Below are positions 8,580 to 17,164 of a stretch of 52,485 bases of DNA, one piece after another. A program made the translations under genes and the position numbers. Source of the DNA: an uncultured Collinsella sp. (lineage in GTDB: Bacteria; Actinomycetota; Coriobacteriia; Coriobacteriales; Coriobacteriaceae); assembly GCA_902489665.1 (NCBI GenBank), contig CABUAT010000014.1:1-52485 (forward strand), in the 5' to 3' direction. Below the pieces are notes generated by a model, which was not told where the DNA came from, made no database searches, and was given only the letters and a program-made list of their open reading frames with translations. Each line of letters starts with the position of its first letter. Position 1 is the stretch's first letter.

Positions 8580-9854
8580 GTGTCTAATAGAAAAACGAAA
8601 GAACTCTCTGTTGAGCAGAGTCTTGTTTGGAACAGCGTCGGCTCGATGGCGTATTTGATTTGCAACTGGCTGATTACTGTTCTTGTGGTGACACTTGGTT
8701 CCGACATTAGCATGTCTGGTAGCCTTGCTGTGGCTATGTCTGTTGGTAATATTTTTGCGACCATTGTTTTGCTTAGAGCGCGCCCCGTTCAGGTTTCTGA
8801 GAGCTATTCTGATTTTACGACTGGGAATTTTATCGCTCATAGAATCGTTGCAACAATACTTGCCTGTGTAATTTGCTTCTTCTATTGTTTAGTCTCTGTT
8901 GCATTCAACGATTGGGCAATTGTTGCTGTTTATTGCCTATTTAAAGCTGGTGATTCATTTGTCGATGTTCTTCACGGTGTGGATCAGGTAAACAACAGAT
9001 TGGACATTGCGGCTATCTCTCAAATAGTTCGTGGCGTAGGAGTTCTAGTCTCCTTTTCGTTGTGCTTGTTGCTATTTGATAACTTGGTAATAGCCGTTGC
9101 TTCAATGGCTTTTGTTACCATAGCTGTTGTGCTTACATATGATTTTAGAATGACAAAACGGTTTTGTGCCGTTATACCTGATTTTGATTTTACTTCCCTT
9201 ATCAAATTGTCGCGTATCTGCTTTCCCGGCTTTGTTGCATCTCTTGCGTGCACGGCTGTTGTTAGCGTAACAAGACAGTTCTATGGCCTTTCCTATGGAA
9301 ATGAGGCGTTGGGTTTTTATGCCGCCGTTGCCACTCCGACTGCCGTAATTCAGGCTCTCGTATCTTATCTATATGCCCCCCTGCTTGGACCTATTTCGGC
9401 AATGTGGCGAGAAAACGAAACTCACCGATTACGCTTAGTATTTATTAAGATGCTCGTTTCCGTATTCGTTTTGACGGCGATGTGTGCCATGGCTAGTGCT
9501 TTCATAGGCGAACCTGTGCTTACTGCTATTTATGGCAAAGAAGTTGGCCTTCACTCAGATTATCTTCCGTTGGCACTCGTTGCTACCGCATTCACTGGTT
9601 TGAACTTTTTCACTATTGATGTCTTTATTGCATTTGGGAAACCGATTATTGGCACGATTTCTGGTGCCGCTTCGTTAGCGTTGGCCGTGTTTCTTTCTCG
9701 TTATTGTTTTGTGAATCCGGTATTTGCTTCTGATGCAAATGTCATCAATATCATTATCTTGGTGGCATACGGTTTTGGATTATTATTTTCCTTCCTTTGT
9801 ATAATTAACCTATTAAATCGGAAGGCGAAGCAATCTGTCACATCCGAACTGTAA
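8580..9854 (+). CDS. Polysaccharide flippase (Wzx-like, MOP superfamily)
   Basis: About 424 residues with around 12 hydrophobic segments along its length and few charged stretches, as in Wzx/RfbX flippases that move undecaprenyl-linked oligosaccharides across the membrane. The N-terminus SVEQSLVWNSVGSMAYLI matches the typical first helix, where NSxGS/A starts the first membrane segment. GTG at 8580 is preferred because GGAG (8571-8574) sits five bases upstream; a GTG at 8574 would overlap that site. It is placed between glycosyltransferase genes. Family call is from topology and the N-terminal motif; the transported lipid-linked unit is unknown. Confidence 0.82.
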   Translation: MSNRKTKELSVEQSLVWNSVGSMAYLICNWLITVLVVTLGSDISMSGSLAVAMSVGNIFATIVLLRARPVQVSESYSDFTTGNFIAHRIVATILACVICFFYCLVSVAFNDWAIVAVYCLFKAGDSFVDVLHGVDQVNNRLDIAAISQIVRGVGVLVSFSLCLLLFDNLVIAVASMAFVTIAVVLTYDFRMTKRFCAVIPDFDFTSLIKLSRICFPGFVASLACTAVVSVTRQFYGLSYGNEALGFYAAVATPTAVIQALVSYLYAPLLGPISAMWRENETHRLRLVFIKMLVSVFVLTAMCAMASAFIGEPVLTAIYGKEVGLHSDYLPLALVATAFTGLNFFTIDVFIAFGKPIIGTISGAASLALAVFLSRYCFVNPVFASDANVINIIILVAYGFGLLFSFLCIINLLNRKAKQSVTSEL

Positions 9855-9931
9855 ATTCGCTCTCCTTGTTTCGATAGGGTTTTTCAGTTCGACTTGGGCT
9901 GTTTGATTGATATTCTGTACTGAGGATTCAG

Positions 9932-10627
9932 ATGATGCATGAATTAAGAGCGCTGGTTATCATCCCAGCTTTTAATGAAGAGGCGAACATTTTAGATACG
10001 GTTTCTTCTGTGGAGGAAGCTGGATACGATTATGTAGTTATTAACGATGGCTCCACTGATGACACTTTGCGTGTTTGTCGCGATGCGGGGGTTAATGTCC
10101 TGGATTTACCGCAGAATCTTGGCATTGGAGGCGCGGTTCAAGCCGGACACAAATATGCCAAACGCTTTGGCTATGATGTAGACATCCAAGTTGATGGTGA
10201 TGGGCAGCATGACGCCCATTACATATCGCGCTTGCTTGATGAAATAAATAATGGGTCTGATTTAGTTATCGGATCGCGATTTCTTGAGGAATCTGAAGGC
10301 TTCAAGTCAACCTTCTTGAGGCGTCTTGGAATTAGATGGCTCTCTGCGGTAATTCATCTTACAACTCACGTTCGTGTTAGCGACCCCACTTCTGGTTTTC
10401 GCGCATGTGGATCTAAGGCCATAGATCTGTTCTGTAAAAAATATCCCGTAGACTATCCGGAGCCGGATTCTGCTGTTGCGGCTATGGTTAAGGGCCTTCG
10501 CGTTACAGAAGTGCCTGTCGTAATGAAAGAACGACAGGGGGGAAAGTCGTCAATTTCTGGTTTTAGTAGCATTTATTACATGATAAAGGTTACTTTGGCG
10601 ATTATCATCTCTTCATTCTCGAATTAG
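9932..10627 (+). CDS. DPM1-like polyprenyl-phosphate glycosyltransferase (GT2)
   Basis: A 231-residue GT2 enzyme of the dolichol-phosphate-mannose synthase type. Seen: VIIPAFNEEANI at the N-terminus, INDGSTDDT, the metal-binding QVDGDGQHD, IGSRF, and DPTSGFRA. Such enzymes load a sugar from a nucleotide donor onto a polyprenyl phosphate. There is no long C-terminal membrane region, so membrane attachment may come from the small DUF2304 protein encoded next (11 bases downstream), a common pairing. ATG at 9932 or 9935 are both possible; GAGGA lies at 9922-9926. The gap 9855-9931 before it holds no gene. Confidence 0.88.
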   Translation: MMHELRALVIIPAFNEEANILDTVSSVEEAGYDYVVINDGSTDDTLRVCRDAGVNVLDLPQNLGIGGAVQAGHKYAKRFGYDVDIQVDGDGQHDAHYISRLLDEINNGSDLVIGSRFLEESEGFKSTFLRRLGIRWLSAVIHLTTHVRVSDPTSGFRACGSKAIDLFCKKYPVDYPEPDSAVAAMVKGLRVTEVPVVMKERQGGKSSISGFSSIYYMIKVTLAIIISSFSN

Positions 10628-10638
10628 GACGGGTTGTT

Positions 10639-10989
10639 ATGCATATTTCCTTACAGTTTGGTGTCATTACTGCTTGTTTAGTTTTGCTTTGTTTTGTGCT
10701 GCGTCTTGTATTAAAGGATAGCCTTCAGCTCAAGTATTCACTTCTTTGGATTGTTCTTGCATTGGTTTTGTTGGTATGCGGCCTCTTTCCGCAACCTCTT
10801 TACTTCATTTCAAGTTTATTTGGTTTTCAGACTCCAGCCAATTTTGTTTTTGTCTTAGGGTTTTTATTTTTGATATGCATTGTTCTTTCTATGGCATGTC
10901 TGTCAAGTAAACAATCTTCTGCAATTGCTAACTTAACTCAACGAATTGCATTGCTTGAAAAAGAGCTTGAATCAAAAAATAGGGAGTAA
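10639..10989 (+). CDS. DUF2304 family small membrane protein
   Basis: A 116-residue protein with three predicted membrane helices (about residues 3-22, 33-52 and 67-88) and a charged C-terminal coiled tail (SSKQSSAIANLTQRIALLEK). The LKDSLQLKYSLLW stretch between helices one and two is characteristic of DUF2304. In many bacteria DUF2304 genes sit beside DPM1-like GT2 genes, as here, and the protein is thought to help place the transferase at the membrane. That role is inference from context. Confidence 0.8.
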   Translation: MHISLQFGVITACLVLLCFVLRLVLKDSLQLKYSLLWIVLALVLLVCGLFPQPLYFISSLFGFQTPANFVFVLGFLFLICIVLSMACLSSKQSSAIANLTQRIALLEKELESKNRE

Positions 10990-10993
10990 TGCC

Positions 10994-11788
10994 ATGTGCT
11001 TGGCAAAAGATCATACATTTGTATTGTGCGCATACGGCGAGTCTCCGTACTTGTCTGACTGTTTAGATTCTTTAGTGAACCAAAGCACCCGAAGTAATAT
11101 CCTTATATCGACGTCAACTCCTAATTCCTATATTGATCGTATAGCGTCTAATTATTCGATTCCGGTAATTGTTAACGAGGGGTCGCCTAGCATATCTCAT
11201 GACTGGAATTGTGCTATTGCGAATTCAAATACAAAGCTTGTGACTATAGCTCATCAGGATGATATCTATAGCTCTAGTTATACGGAAACTATGCTGCGGG
11301 CTATGAAAGAAGCGGATCGACCTTTAATCTTCTTTTCTAATTATGGTGAGATAAGAAATGGCGTATATGAAGAAAACCTCCTTATTCTGAAAATTAAGAG
11401 AATTTTACTTCGTAAGTTTGCTCGCCACGGCGCTCTTTCATCGGTTAAGGATAAAAGGGATATCCTGAGGTTCGGTTCCGCCATCTGCTGTCCTTCTGTG
11501 ACATTTAATCTAAGCATCTTACAGACACCGTTATTTATGACAGACATGAAATGTGACTTGGACTGGGAGGCATGGGAAAGATTCTCGAAAATCGACGGAT
11601 CTTTCGTTTATTCTCCCGAGGTTTTAATGTTTCATCGAATTCATGAAGGCTCTGAGACCACGGCGTTGATTAAAGATGATACAAGGAGGTCGGAGGATGA
11701 AACTATGCTTCAAAAATTCTGGCCCAAGTGGTTTGCTCCAATAGTCTGTAGCCTGTATTCGCTTAGCATGAGAAGCAATTCTTTATGA
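10994..11788 (+). CDS. GT2-family glycosyltransferase
   Basis: About 264 residues, GT-A fold. FVLCAYGESPYLSDCLDSLVNQS matches the GT2 N-terminal strand and helix in shortened form, followed by HDWNCAI and AHQDDIYSSSY as the metal-binding DD region. A late LDWEAWERF segment resembles the acceptor-side ED/W region of related enzymes. ATG at 10994 has AGGGAG eight bases upstream and follows the DUF2304 gene directly, so the genes are probably co-transcribed. Lower similarity to well-known subgroups than its neighbours; donor unknown. Confidence 0.8.
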   Translation: MCLAKDHTFVLCAYGESPYLSDCLDSLVNQSTRSNILISTSTPNSYIDRIASNYSIPVIVNEGSPSISHDWNCAIANSNTKLVTIAHQDDIYSSSYTETMLRAMKEADRPLIFFSNYGEIRNGVYEENLLILKIKRILLRKFARHGALSSVKDKRDILRFGSAICCPSVTFNLSILQTPLFMTDMKCDLDWEAWERFSKIDGSFVYSPEVLMFHRIHEGSETTALIKDDTRRSEDETMLQKFWPKWFAPIVCSLYSLSMRSNSL

Positions 11789-11843
11789 CGCTGCAACAAT
11801 GCCGGCGTAAGTTGAACATTTATCGAGACGGAGTTGTAGAGTT

Positions 11844-13322
11844 ATGAATCTAGATACCTTTACTGGTCATCTGAAACTATCTGATAGTTATCGAAAAGCT
11901 CTGACGTTTATCGTTTATCCACTTATAGCTGCACTCTCTCTTTGCTTGGGATTTTTCTACTATTGCGCCTTTAAAGCCAGCGCTATCGGATTGCCTGGGC
12001 TATGGCTCTCGGCTCTGCCCTTAATCGCCTGCTTGTTCGTTGGTGTCCTATTATTAATTAAAGAGCAGCACAATCCCGCAATTTGCTTTGTGGTGATTGG
12101 TGTGCCCGCTGTAACTGCTTTTGGCCTTTTCATGCTGCCCGCTAATGTTCCAGACGAGGCTTCTCATATTTGGCAGGCGGCCGCCTTATTGTCTCGTAAC
12201 GGCAATGGCTTTGATGTTGTCTCTTGCTTCCAATTGGGTCAGTTTCCTTCATCGTACGCAGATTATTTTAATGCAATGACTCAGCCTACCGATTGGTCTA
12301 GCGTCTTTGTGTGCCATACGTATTTGGGGAGCTATTACCCTCATCTTTATTTAATTCCGGGAGTAATTCTAGGATTTGCGCAGCAAACGGGTTTCAATGC
12401 CTTTGTGGCCCTTTCAGTTTCGCGCGTGTGCGCTGGATTAATATATTGCTTCGCGGCTTATTGGATAATCAAACTGATGCCAGTTGGTAAAAATGCTGTT
12501 TTGATTTTTTTACTAAATCCCATTTTATTGCAGCAGGAAGCGTCTGTTTCGGCTGATTCTGTCGCAAACATTGTTGCCATTTTGTACGTTGCTGTAGTTG
12601 TTAAGATTTATGCGGACTCGTTGTACTCATATCGATCTCTGCTGGCGTTAATACTGCTATCCGTTTTACTGCTTCTTTCAAAGATAATGTTTTTCCCGTT
12701 GGTACTCTTGAATCTTATTCACTGGAAAAAACTTAAAGGAACAGACAGCTATATAAAGTTCATCTTTTCCTTCTTTGCGATAGCTTTTGTTGCGAGCTGT
12801 GCGTTCGTGTCTCTTTATCATGGTAGTTTCATGCCAGATTCTTTTGATTTGATGCGAGCGCCGCTGCATTGCGCAAAGGTCTTTATTAAGTCTATTTGGG
12901 AGATGGGGCCATTCTGGTTTCAATCCTATGCAGGTTACAATCTTGGCGCTCTTTCGATTAATGTTTGGCCATTTTGTTTTTGGCTTTACATCATTCTTCA
13001 GTCCGTTGTTCTGTTTTATAACGATGAGAATAATAAAAAATTATTCTGCAGTACGGATCGCTTTGTAATGATTGCTGTTGTATTCGTCAATTTCTTCCTG
13101 ATTGTTATGACGATGAGGAACTGGACTCTTACTGTTGATAAGCGTGAAGATATTATCATGGGGGTCCAAGGACGATATTTATTCCCACTGGTCCTTCCGG
13201 TTCTGTTGAATATCTTGCGACCGATAAAATCAAGTTCTGAAGGACATGTCTTGCTTGGTTCTTCATTGATAATGAGTACTATTCTATTTGTTGACTTTAT
13301 TTCAATTCTTTCTGCGTTTTAG
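11844..13322 (+). CDS. DUF2142 family polytopic membrane protein
   Basis: A 492-residue membrane protein with about 11-12 hydrophobic segments. The extracytoplasmic motif NVPDEASHIWQAA after the third segment and GVQGRYLFPLVLP near the C-terminus are hallmarks of DUF2142, a GT-C-like family found in surface polysaccharide loci. By analogy with other GT-C proteins it may transfer a polyprenyl-phosphate sugar outside the membrane, which fits the DPM1-like gene upstream. It could alternatively act as a polymerase-like protein, since no obvious Wzy is present. Function is inference. Confidence 0.78.
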   Translation: MNLDTFTGHLKLSDSYRKALTFIVYPLIAALSLCLGFFYYCAFKASAIGLPGLWLSALPLIACLFVGVLLLIKEQHNPAICFVVIGVPAVTAFGLFMLPANVPDEASHIWQAAALLSRNGNGFDVVSCFQLGQFPSSYADYFNAMTQPTDWSSVFVCHTYLGSYYPHLYLIPGVILGFAQQTGFNAFVALSVSRVCAGLIYCFAAYWIIKLMPVGKNAVLIFLLNPILLQQEASVSADSVANIVAILYVAVVVKIYADSLYSYRSLLALILLSVLLLLSKIMFFPLVLLNLIHWKKLKGTDSYIKFIFSFFAIAFVASCAFVSLYHGSFMPDSFDLMRAPLHCAKVFIKSIWEMGPFWFQSYAGYNLGALSINVWPFCFWLYIILQSVVLFYNDENNKKLFCSTDRFVMIAVVFVNFFLIVMTMRNWTLTVDKREDIIMGVQGRYLFPLVLPVLLNILRPIKSSSEGHVLLGSSLIMSTILFVDFISILSAF

Positions 13323-13335
13323 GAGTTAGTGTTTC

Positions 13336-15612
13336 ATGTTGAACCTTCTTGAGGGCATTGGTTACACCGTTAAAGAAGAGGGCTTTTATAACGTCCCCAA
13401 GAAGGTCTCCCATGTACTCTCAATGCATAGGCCTCGATTTGATTTTGGCTCTCGCCAAGACAATTCTTTTTTTGATGTTATTTTTATTAATGGATGTGAT
13501 TATTCCGTTCCGCATCCTATTAGGTACCGTGTCGATCATCAGATTGAGGAACTTGAGGCTGCCGGCTTAACGGTCCAAAAGGTTAATGCCTGGGAGATGG
13601 AAAAGGATATTCTTAGGCATGCGCGTACTTTTATTATTTTCCGTTGTCCCCTAAGTGATGAAGTTGAATCTTTAATTAGGCAGGCAAAAAAACTCAATAA
13701 GCGTGTTATTTATGACATTGATGATTTGGTTATCGACACTGCTTATACCGATTCTATTCCGTTCGTTAATGCAATGACTGCTCATGATAAGTCTTGCTAT
13801 GACGATGGAGTCAGGCGAATGGGTGAAACACTGAAGCTTTGCGATTGCGCTATCACTACTACTGAGGGTATGGCGGAAGAACTAAAAAAATATGTTCCCA
13901 GGGTCTATATAAATAGAAATGTAGCATCTGAATCGATGATTGATTATTCGAATATTGCTATCTATCGTCGAGATGTACTCCCCAGCTTGCAAAGCTCAAG
14001 CGTCTTGCCCGAGGATAGGGTTCCCTATAAGCGAGCGGTTGAGCGAAGGGATGAAAAACAGAAAACTCAGGAAATCAGAATCGGCTATTTTAGCGGAAGC
14101 ATTACCCATAATGCAGATTTCAATTCAGTGCTCCCAGCATTATCTAAGGTAATGGAGACTCATCACAACGTCACCCTGATGGTGGGCGGGGAACTCGATG
14201 TTCCTGATGACTTGATGCCATTTTCTGAACGTATTGTCACGTTCCCATTTTGCGATTGGCGTCGGCTTCCAAATTATATAGCTTCCTGTGATATCAATAT
14301 CGCTCCTTTGGAGAATACTCTATTCAATCGAGCTAAATCCGAGAATAAATGGATTGAATCATCGCTTGTTAAGGTTCCTACGGTTGCTAGCAATGTTGGC
14401 GCCTTTAAGAAGATGATTCAGGATGGCGTTACTGGATTTCTCTGCGATTGTGTTGAGGACTGGTGTGCTGCCCTCAATCGTCTGATATTAGATTCTGATC
14501 TTAGGAAGAGCGTCGGCGAATCTGCATATTTATACTGCCATGAGCACTGCACTACTGTTTCGGCTGCTAAAGCAATCCGAGATATTATTGTAAAAGAACA
14601 ATCTCCCAATCTCGCAATGGTCATGCCGAGCGTGAATACTAGCGGTGGTGTCTTAGTCGCCCTTAAGCATCTGTGCATTCTTCAAGACGCTGGCGTTGAT
14701 GTATTGTTGCTTAATACTGATGATTCAACAAAGTGGCTTGAAGTTTTCGGACATCGTATTCCTGTTCTTAATCGTGTCGTTCCTAGCGGTAAGCTCGATA
14801 AATGTCCTTTGTCGGGTGCAATTGATACCGCAGTTGCAACCCTTTGGGACACTCTTGATTTTGTTAGGCGCTATCCACGTATTGGTAAGAAAAAGTACTT
14901 GGTCCAGAATCTGGAGACCGATTTTTATCTTCCAGGAGATAGACTGCGCCTTCAAGCAAATGCCACGTATTTGAATAATGATATTGACTATTTGACAATT
15001 TCGCCTTGGTGTGAGGAATGGCTTCAGGACAGGTTCGGTCAGGATTGTAAGTCTGTGCCAAACGGACTTGACCTTGCTGCGTTCCCTCATTCTGTGCGCG
15101 ATTTTTCTTTGCCCAAAATTAGGATTCTAATTGAGGGGGATTGCGGTTCTGATTATAAAAATGTTGATGAAGCTTTCAGGGTAGTGGAAAGGCTTGACTC
15201 TGAAAGATATGAGATTTGGTACATGAACTACACTGGTAAAAAGAAGCCTTGGTACCGTATTGATAATTTCCTCGGTAGAGTACCGCATGATCAAATATCA
15301 GACATCTATAACCAGTGTCATATTTTATTGAAGACAAGCATTCTCGAAAGTTTTTCATATCCCCCGCTGGAGATGATGGCGACCGGCGGCTTTGTTGTTG
15401 CTGTTCCCAATGGAGGTAATGCAGAGTTCCTTCGCGACGGATTGAATTGCTTGCTTTATGACCGGGGAGATATTGATGCTGCGGTGAGCTGCATTAATCG
15501 CATCGTTAATGATCACGGTCTTCGTAAGACGCTGTATGACGGGGGATTGAAGACTGCGGAGGAGAGGGACTGGTCAAAACTGACGGATAGAGTCGTTCGC
15601 CTATATGACTGA
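13336..15612 (+). CDS. Tandem GT-B glycosyltransferase (two GT4-like domains)
   Basis: A 758-residue protein with two glycosyltransferase modules. Residues about 45-425 form the first, with YDIDDLV, an RIGYFSGS Rossmann start near 250, and NRAKSENKWIESS as the donor-side motif. Residues about 430-758 form the second, starting MVMPSVNTSGGV, with VPNGLD and the ESFSYPPLEMMATG E-x7-E motif. The second module resembles WsaF-type rhamnosyltransferases. ATG at 13336 lies ten bases after AGGAG. Last gene of the AT-rich block before the rhamnose genes. Two linked transferases could add two sugars in sequence; linkage types cannot be read. Confidence 0.83.
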   Translation: MLNLLEGIGYTVKEEGFYNVPKKVSHVLSMHRPRFDFGSRQDNSFFDVIFINGCDYSVPHPIRYRVDHQIEELEAAGLTVQKVNAWEMEKDILRHARTFIIFRCPLSDEVESLIRQAKKLNKRVIYDIDDLVIDTAYTDSIPFVNAMTAHDKSCYDDGVRRMGETLKLCDCAITTTEGMAEELKKYVPRVYINRNVASESMIDYSNIAIYRRDVLPSLQSSSVLPEDRVPYKRAVERRDEKQKTQEIRIGYFSGSITHNADFNSVLPALSKVMETHHNVTLMVGGELDVPDDLMPFSERIVTFPFCDWRRLPNYIASCDINIAPLENTLFNRAKSENKWIESSLVKVPTVASNVGAFKKMIQDGVTGFLCDCVEDWCAALNRLILDSDLRKSVGESAYLYCHEHCTTVSAAKAIRDIIVKEQSPNLAMVMPSVNTSGGVLVALKHLCILQDAGVDVLLLNTDDSTKWLEVFGHRIPVLNRVVPSGKLDKCPLSGAIDTAVATLWDTLDFVRRYPRIGKKKYLVQNLETDFYLPGDRLRLQANATYLNNDIDYLTISPWCEEWLQDRFGQDCKSVPNGLDLAAFPHSVRDFSLPKIRILIEGDCGSDYKNVDEAFRVVERLDSERYEIWYMNYTGKKKPWYRIDNFLGRVPHDQISDIYNQCHILLKTSILESFSYPPLEMMATGGFVVAVPNGGNAEFLRDGLNCLLYDRGDIDAAVSCINRIVNDHGLRKTLYDGGLKTAEERDWSKLTDRVVRLYD

Positions 15613-15635
15613 TACTATAGTTTTAATGTGATGGA

Positions 15636-15687
15636 TGCATACTTGCGGCAACGTAGACCTTTAAGTTAACGTTGCCGCAAGCATGCA
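15636..15687 (+). terminator. Long hairpin with T-run just ahead of rfbA
   Basis: Arms tgcat-a-cttgcggcaacgt and acgttgccgcaag-c-atgca (15636-15654 and 15669-15687) pair over 19 positions with one mismatch around a 14-nt loop. A T-rich tract (ttatttttt) follows at 15701-15709, about 13 bases after the stem. It may end transcription of the AT-rich glycosyltransferase genes or act as an attenuator in front of rfbA. Confidence 0.6.
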
Positions 15688-15722
15688 ATGTCTGGCTGCT
15701 TTATTTTTTAAGGAGTTATGTT

Positions 15723-16622
15723 ATGAAAGGCATCATCCTCGCCGGCGGGTCCGGCACGCGCCTGTACCCGCTCACGCTCGTGACCTCCAAGCAGCTGCTG
15801 CCGGTCTACGACAAGCCCATGATCTACTACCCGCTGTCCACCCTCATGCTGGCGGGCATCCGGGACATCTTGGTCATCTCCACCCCGACCGACCTGCCCA
15901 ACTTCGAGCGCCTGCTCGGGGACGGCTCGCGCTACGGCGTGAACCTCTCCTACGCGGAGCAGCCCTCGCCGGACGGCCTGGCGCAGGCCTTCACCATCGG
16001 CGAGGACTTCATCGGCGGAGAGCCGTGCGCCCTGGTGCTGGGCGACAACATCTTCTACGGCAACGGCCTGTCCCGCCACCTGACGCGCGCCGTCCAGAAC
16101 GCCGAGTCGGGCCGCGCCACGGTCTTCGGCTACCACGTGGACGACCCCGAGCGCTTCGGCGTCGTGGAGTTCGACCGCGAGGGGAGGGCCGTCTCCATCG
16201 AGGAGAAGCCCGAGCGCCCCAAGAGCTCCTACGCCGTCACCGGCCTGTACTTCTACCCGGGCGACGTCGCCGCCAAGGCGCATAGGGTGGAGCCGTCGGC
16301 CCGCGGCGAGCTCGAGATCACCACGCTCAACCAGATGTACCTGGAGGAGGGGACGCTGTCCGTGGTCACCCTCGGCCGCGGCTACGCGTGGCTGGACACC
16401 GGCACCATGGAGAGCCTGCACGAGGCGGCGGAGTTCGTCCGCGCCGTGGAGCACTCCCAGGACCTGCCCGTGTCCGTGCCCGAGGAGATCGCCTGGGAGA
16501 ACGGCTGGATCACGACCGCCGAGCTGGAGGAAGCCGCCAAGGCCTACGGCAAGTCGGTCTACGGGCAGCACCTGAAGAAGGTCGCCGCCGGCGAGATCGT
16601 CAACAGCCCGCGCGAGTACTAG
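15723..16622 (+). CDS. rfbA: Glucose-1-phosphate thymidylyltransferase RmlA/RfbA
   Basis: A 299-residue enzyme making dTDP-glucose from dTTP and glucose-1-phosphate, the first step of dTDP-L-rhamnose synthesis. The N-terminal MKGIILAGGSGTRLYPLT is the nucleotide-binding signature; QPSPDGLAQAF, LVLGDNIFYG, EEKPERPKSSYAVTGLYFY and AWLDTGT follow in family order. Length is normal. ATG at 15723 has AAGGAG seven bases upstream. Base composition jumps from AT-rich to very GC-rich at this gene. It is separated from rfbB by two unrelated genes. Confidence 0.97.
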   Translation: MKGIILAGGSGTRLYPLTLVTSKQLLPVYDKPMIYYPLSTLMLAGIRDILVISTPTDLPNFERLLGDGSRYGVNLSYAEQPSPDGLAQAFTIGEDFIGGEPCALVLGDNIFYGNGLSRHLTRAVQNAESGRATVFGYHVDDPERFGVVEFDREGRAVSIEEKPERPKSSYAVTGLYFYPGDVAAKAHRVEPSARGELEITTLNQMYLEEGTLSVVTLGRGYAWLDTGTMESLHEAAEFVRAVEHSQDLPVSVPEEIAWENGWITTAELEEAAKAYGKSVYGQHLKKVAAGEIVNSPREY

Positions 16623-16641
16623 CGCCAGCTTGTTTTCTTTT

Positions 16642-16669
16642 AGGGGTCACCGTTTATCTGGTGGCCCCT
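16642..16669 (+). terminator. Intrinsic terminator after rfbA
   Basis: Stem aggggtcacc / ggtggcccct with one G-U pair and an 8-nt loop, followed by ttcgtt. It starts 20 bases after the rfbA stop and separates rfbA from the inserted DUF4869/ATPase pair. Confidence 0.65.
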
Positions 16670-16717
16670 TTCGTTATGATTACGTTGACCATAAAGATAA
16701 TATGATTGGGAGTGGAT

Positions 16718-17155
16718 GTGTTAAGCGTCTACTTTGGCGATATGCCAGAAGCGATTTACAACACAGCGACATATTTCAAAAACTCTTACCGGTCTACTTG
16801 GATTACGGATCCCTATGCAGTCTCGATAATTAAAGATGTCGATCGATCGGATGTTGTCTCCGAAAACGTCATCGAAAGCCCCGTGCTTGGATCCATCTCC
16901 CCACTCCAGCTTTCTGGTGGCGTGAAAACGCTGCTGCTTATGAGATTTGATCGTAAGCATATTTTTAACGCCTCTACCTGTGGTGACAACTGTGCCAAGT
17001 GGATTCTTGACATGGCGAAAGACCGCAAGCTCGTTGTGAATCTCTATCATGTGATGGACTTTGGTCGCGAGGATTTTAAAATTAAAGTCGTGAATAGCGG
17101 CCGAATCGTTCACAACATGGCCGAATTGATTCACGAGTCGATTCCGTATCTGTAG
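16718..17155 (+). CDS. DUF4869-like protein
   Basis: A 145-residue soluble protein starting MLSVYFGDMPEAIYNTATYF, which matches the family consensus I know as DUF4869. Also seen: SPVLGSISPLQLSGGVKTLLL and FNASTCGDNCAKWILDMA (two Cys in a CGDNC core). The function is unknown. GTG at 16718 is favoured because GGGAG lies five bases upstream and it gives the family-typical N-terminus. The next gene, a P-loop ATPase, starts nine bases after its stop, so the two probably form an operon. Base composition is intermediate and unlike the GC-rich rml genes either side, suggesting insertion into the rml locus. Confidence 0.7.
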   Translation: MLSVYFGDMPEAIYNTATYFKNSYRSTWITDPYAVSIIKDVDRSDVVSENVIESPVLGSISPLQLSGGVKTLLLMRFDRKHIFNASTCGDNCAKWILDMAKDRKLVVNLYHVMDFGREDFKIKVVNSGRIVHNMAELIHESIPYL

Positions 17156-17164
17156 GTACTGCTT

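Noticed and set aside
11844..13322. DUF2142 protein considered as the Wzy polymerase
   Set aside because: The NVPDEASH and QGRYLFPL motifs fit DUF2142 better, and no Wzy signature loop was seen; kept only as a possibility.
15708..16571. Long open frame on the minus strand inside rfbA
   Set aside because: It mirrors the GC-rich rfbA codons, has low-complexity composition (Val/Gly/Ala/Arg) and no domain or ribosome site.
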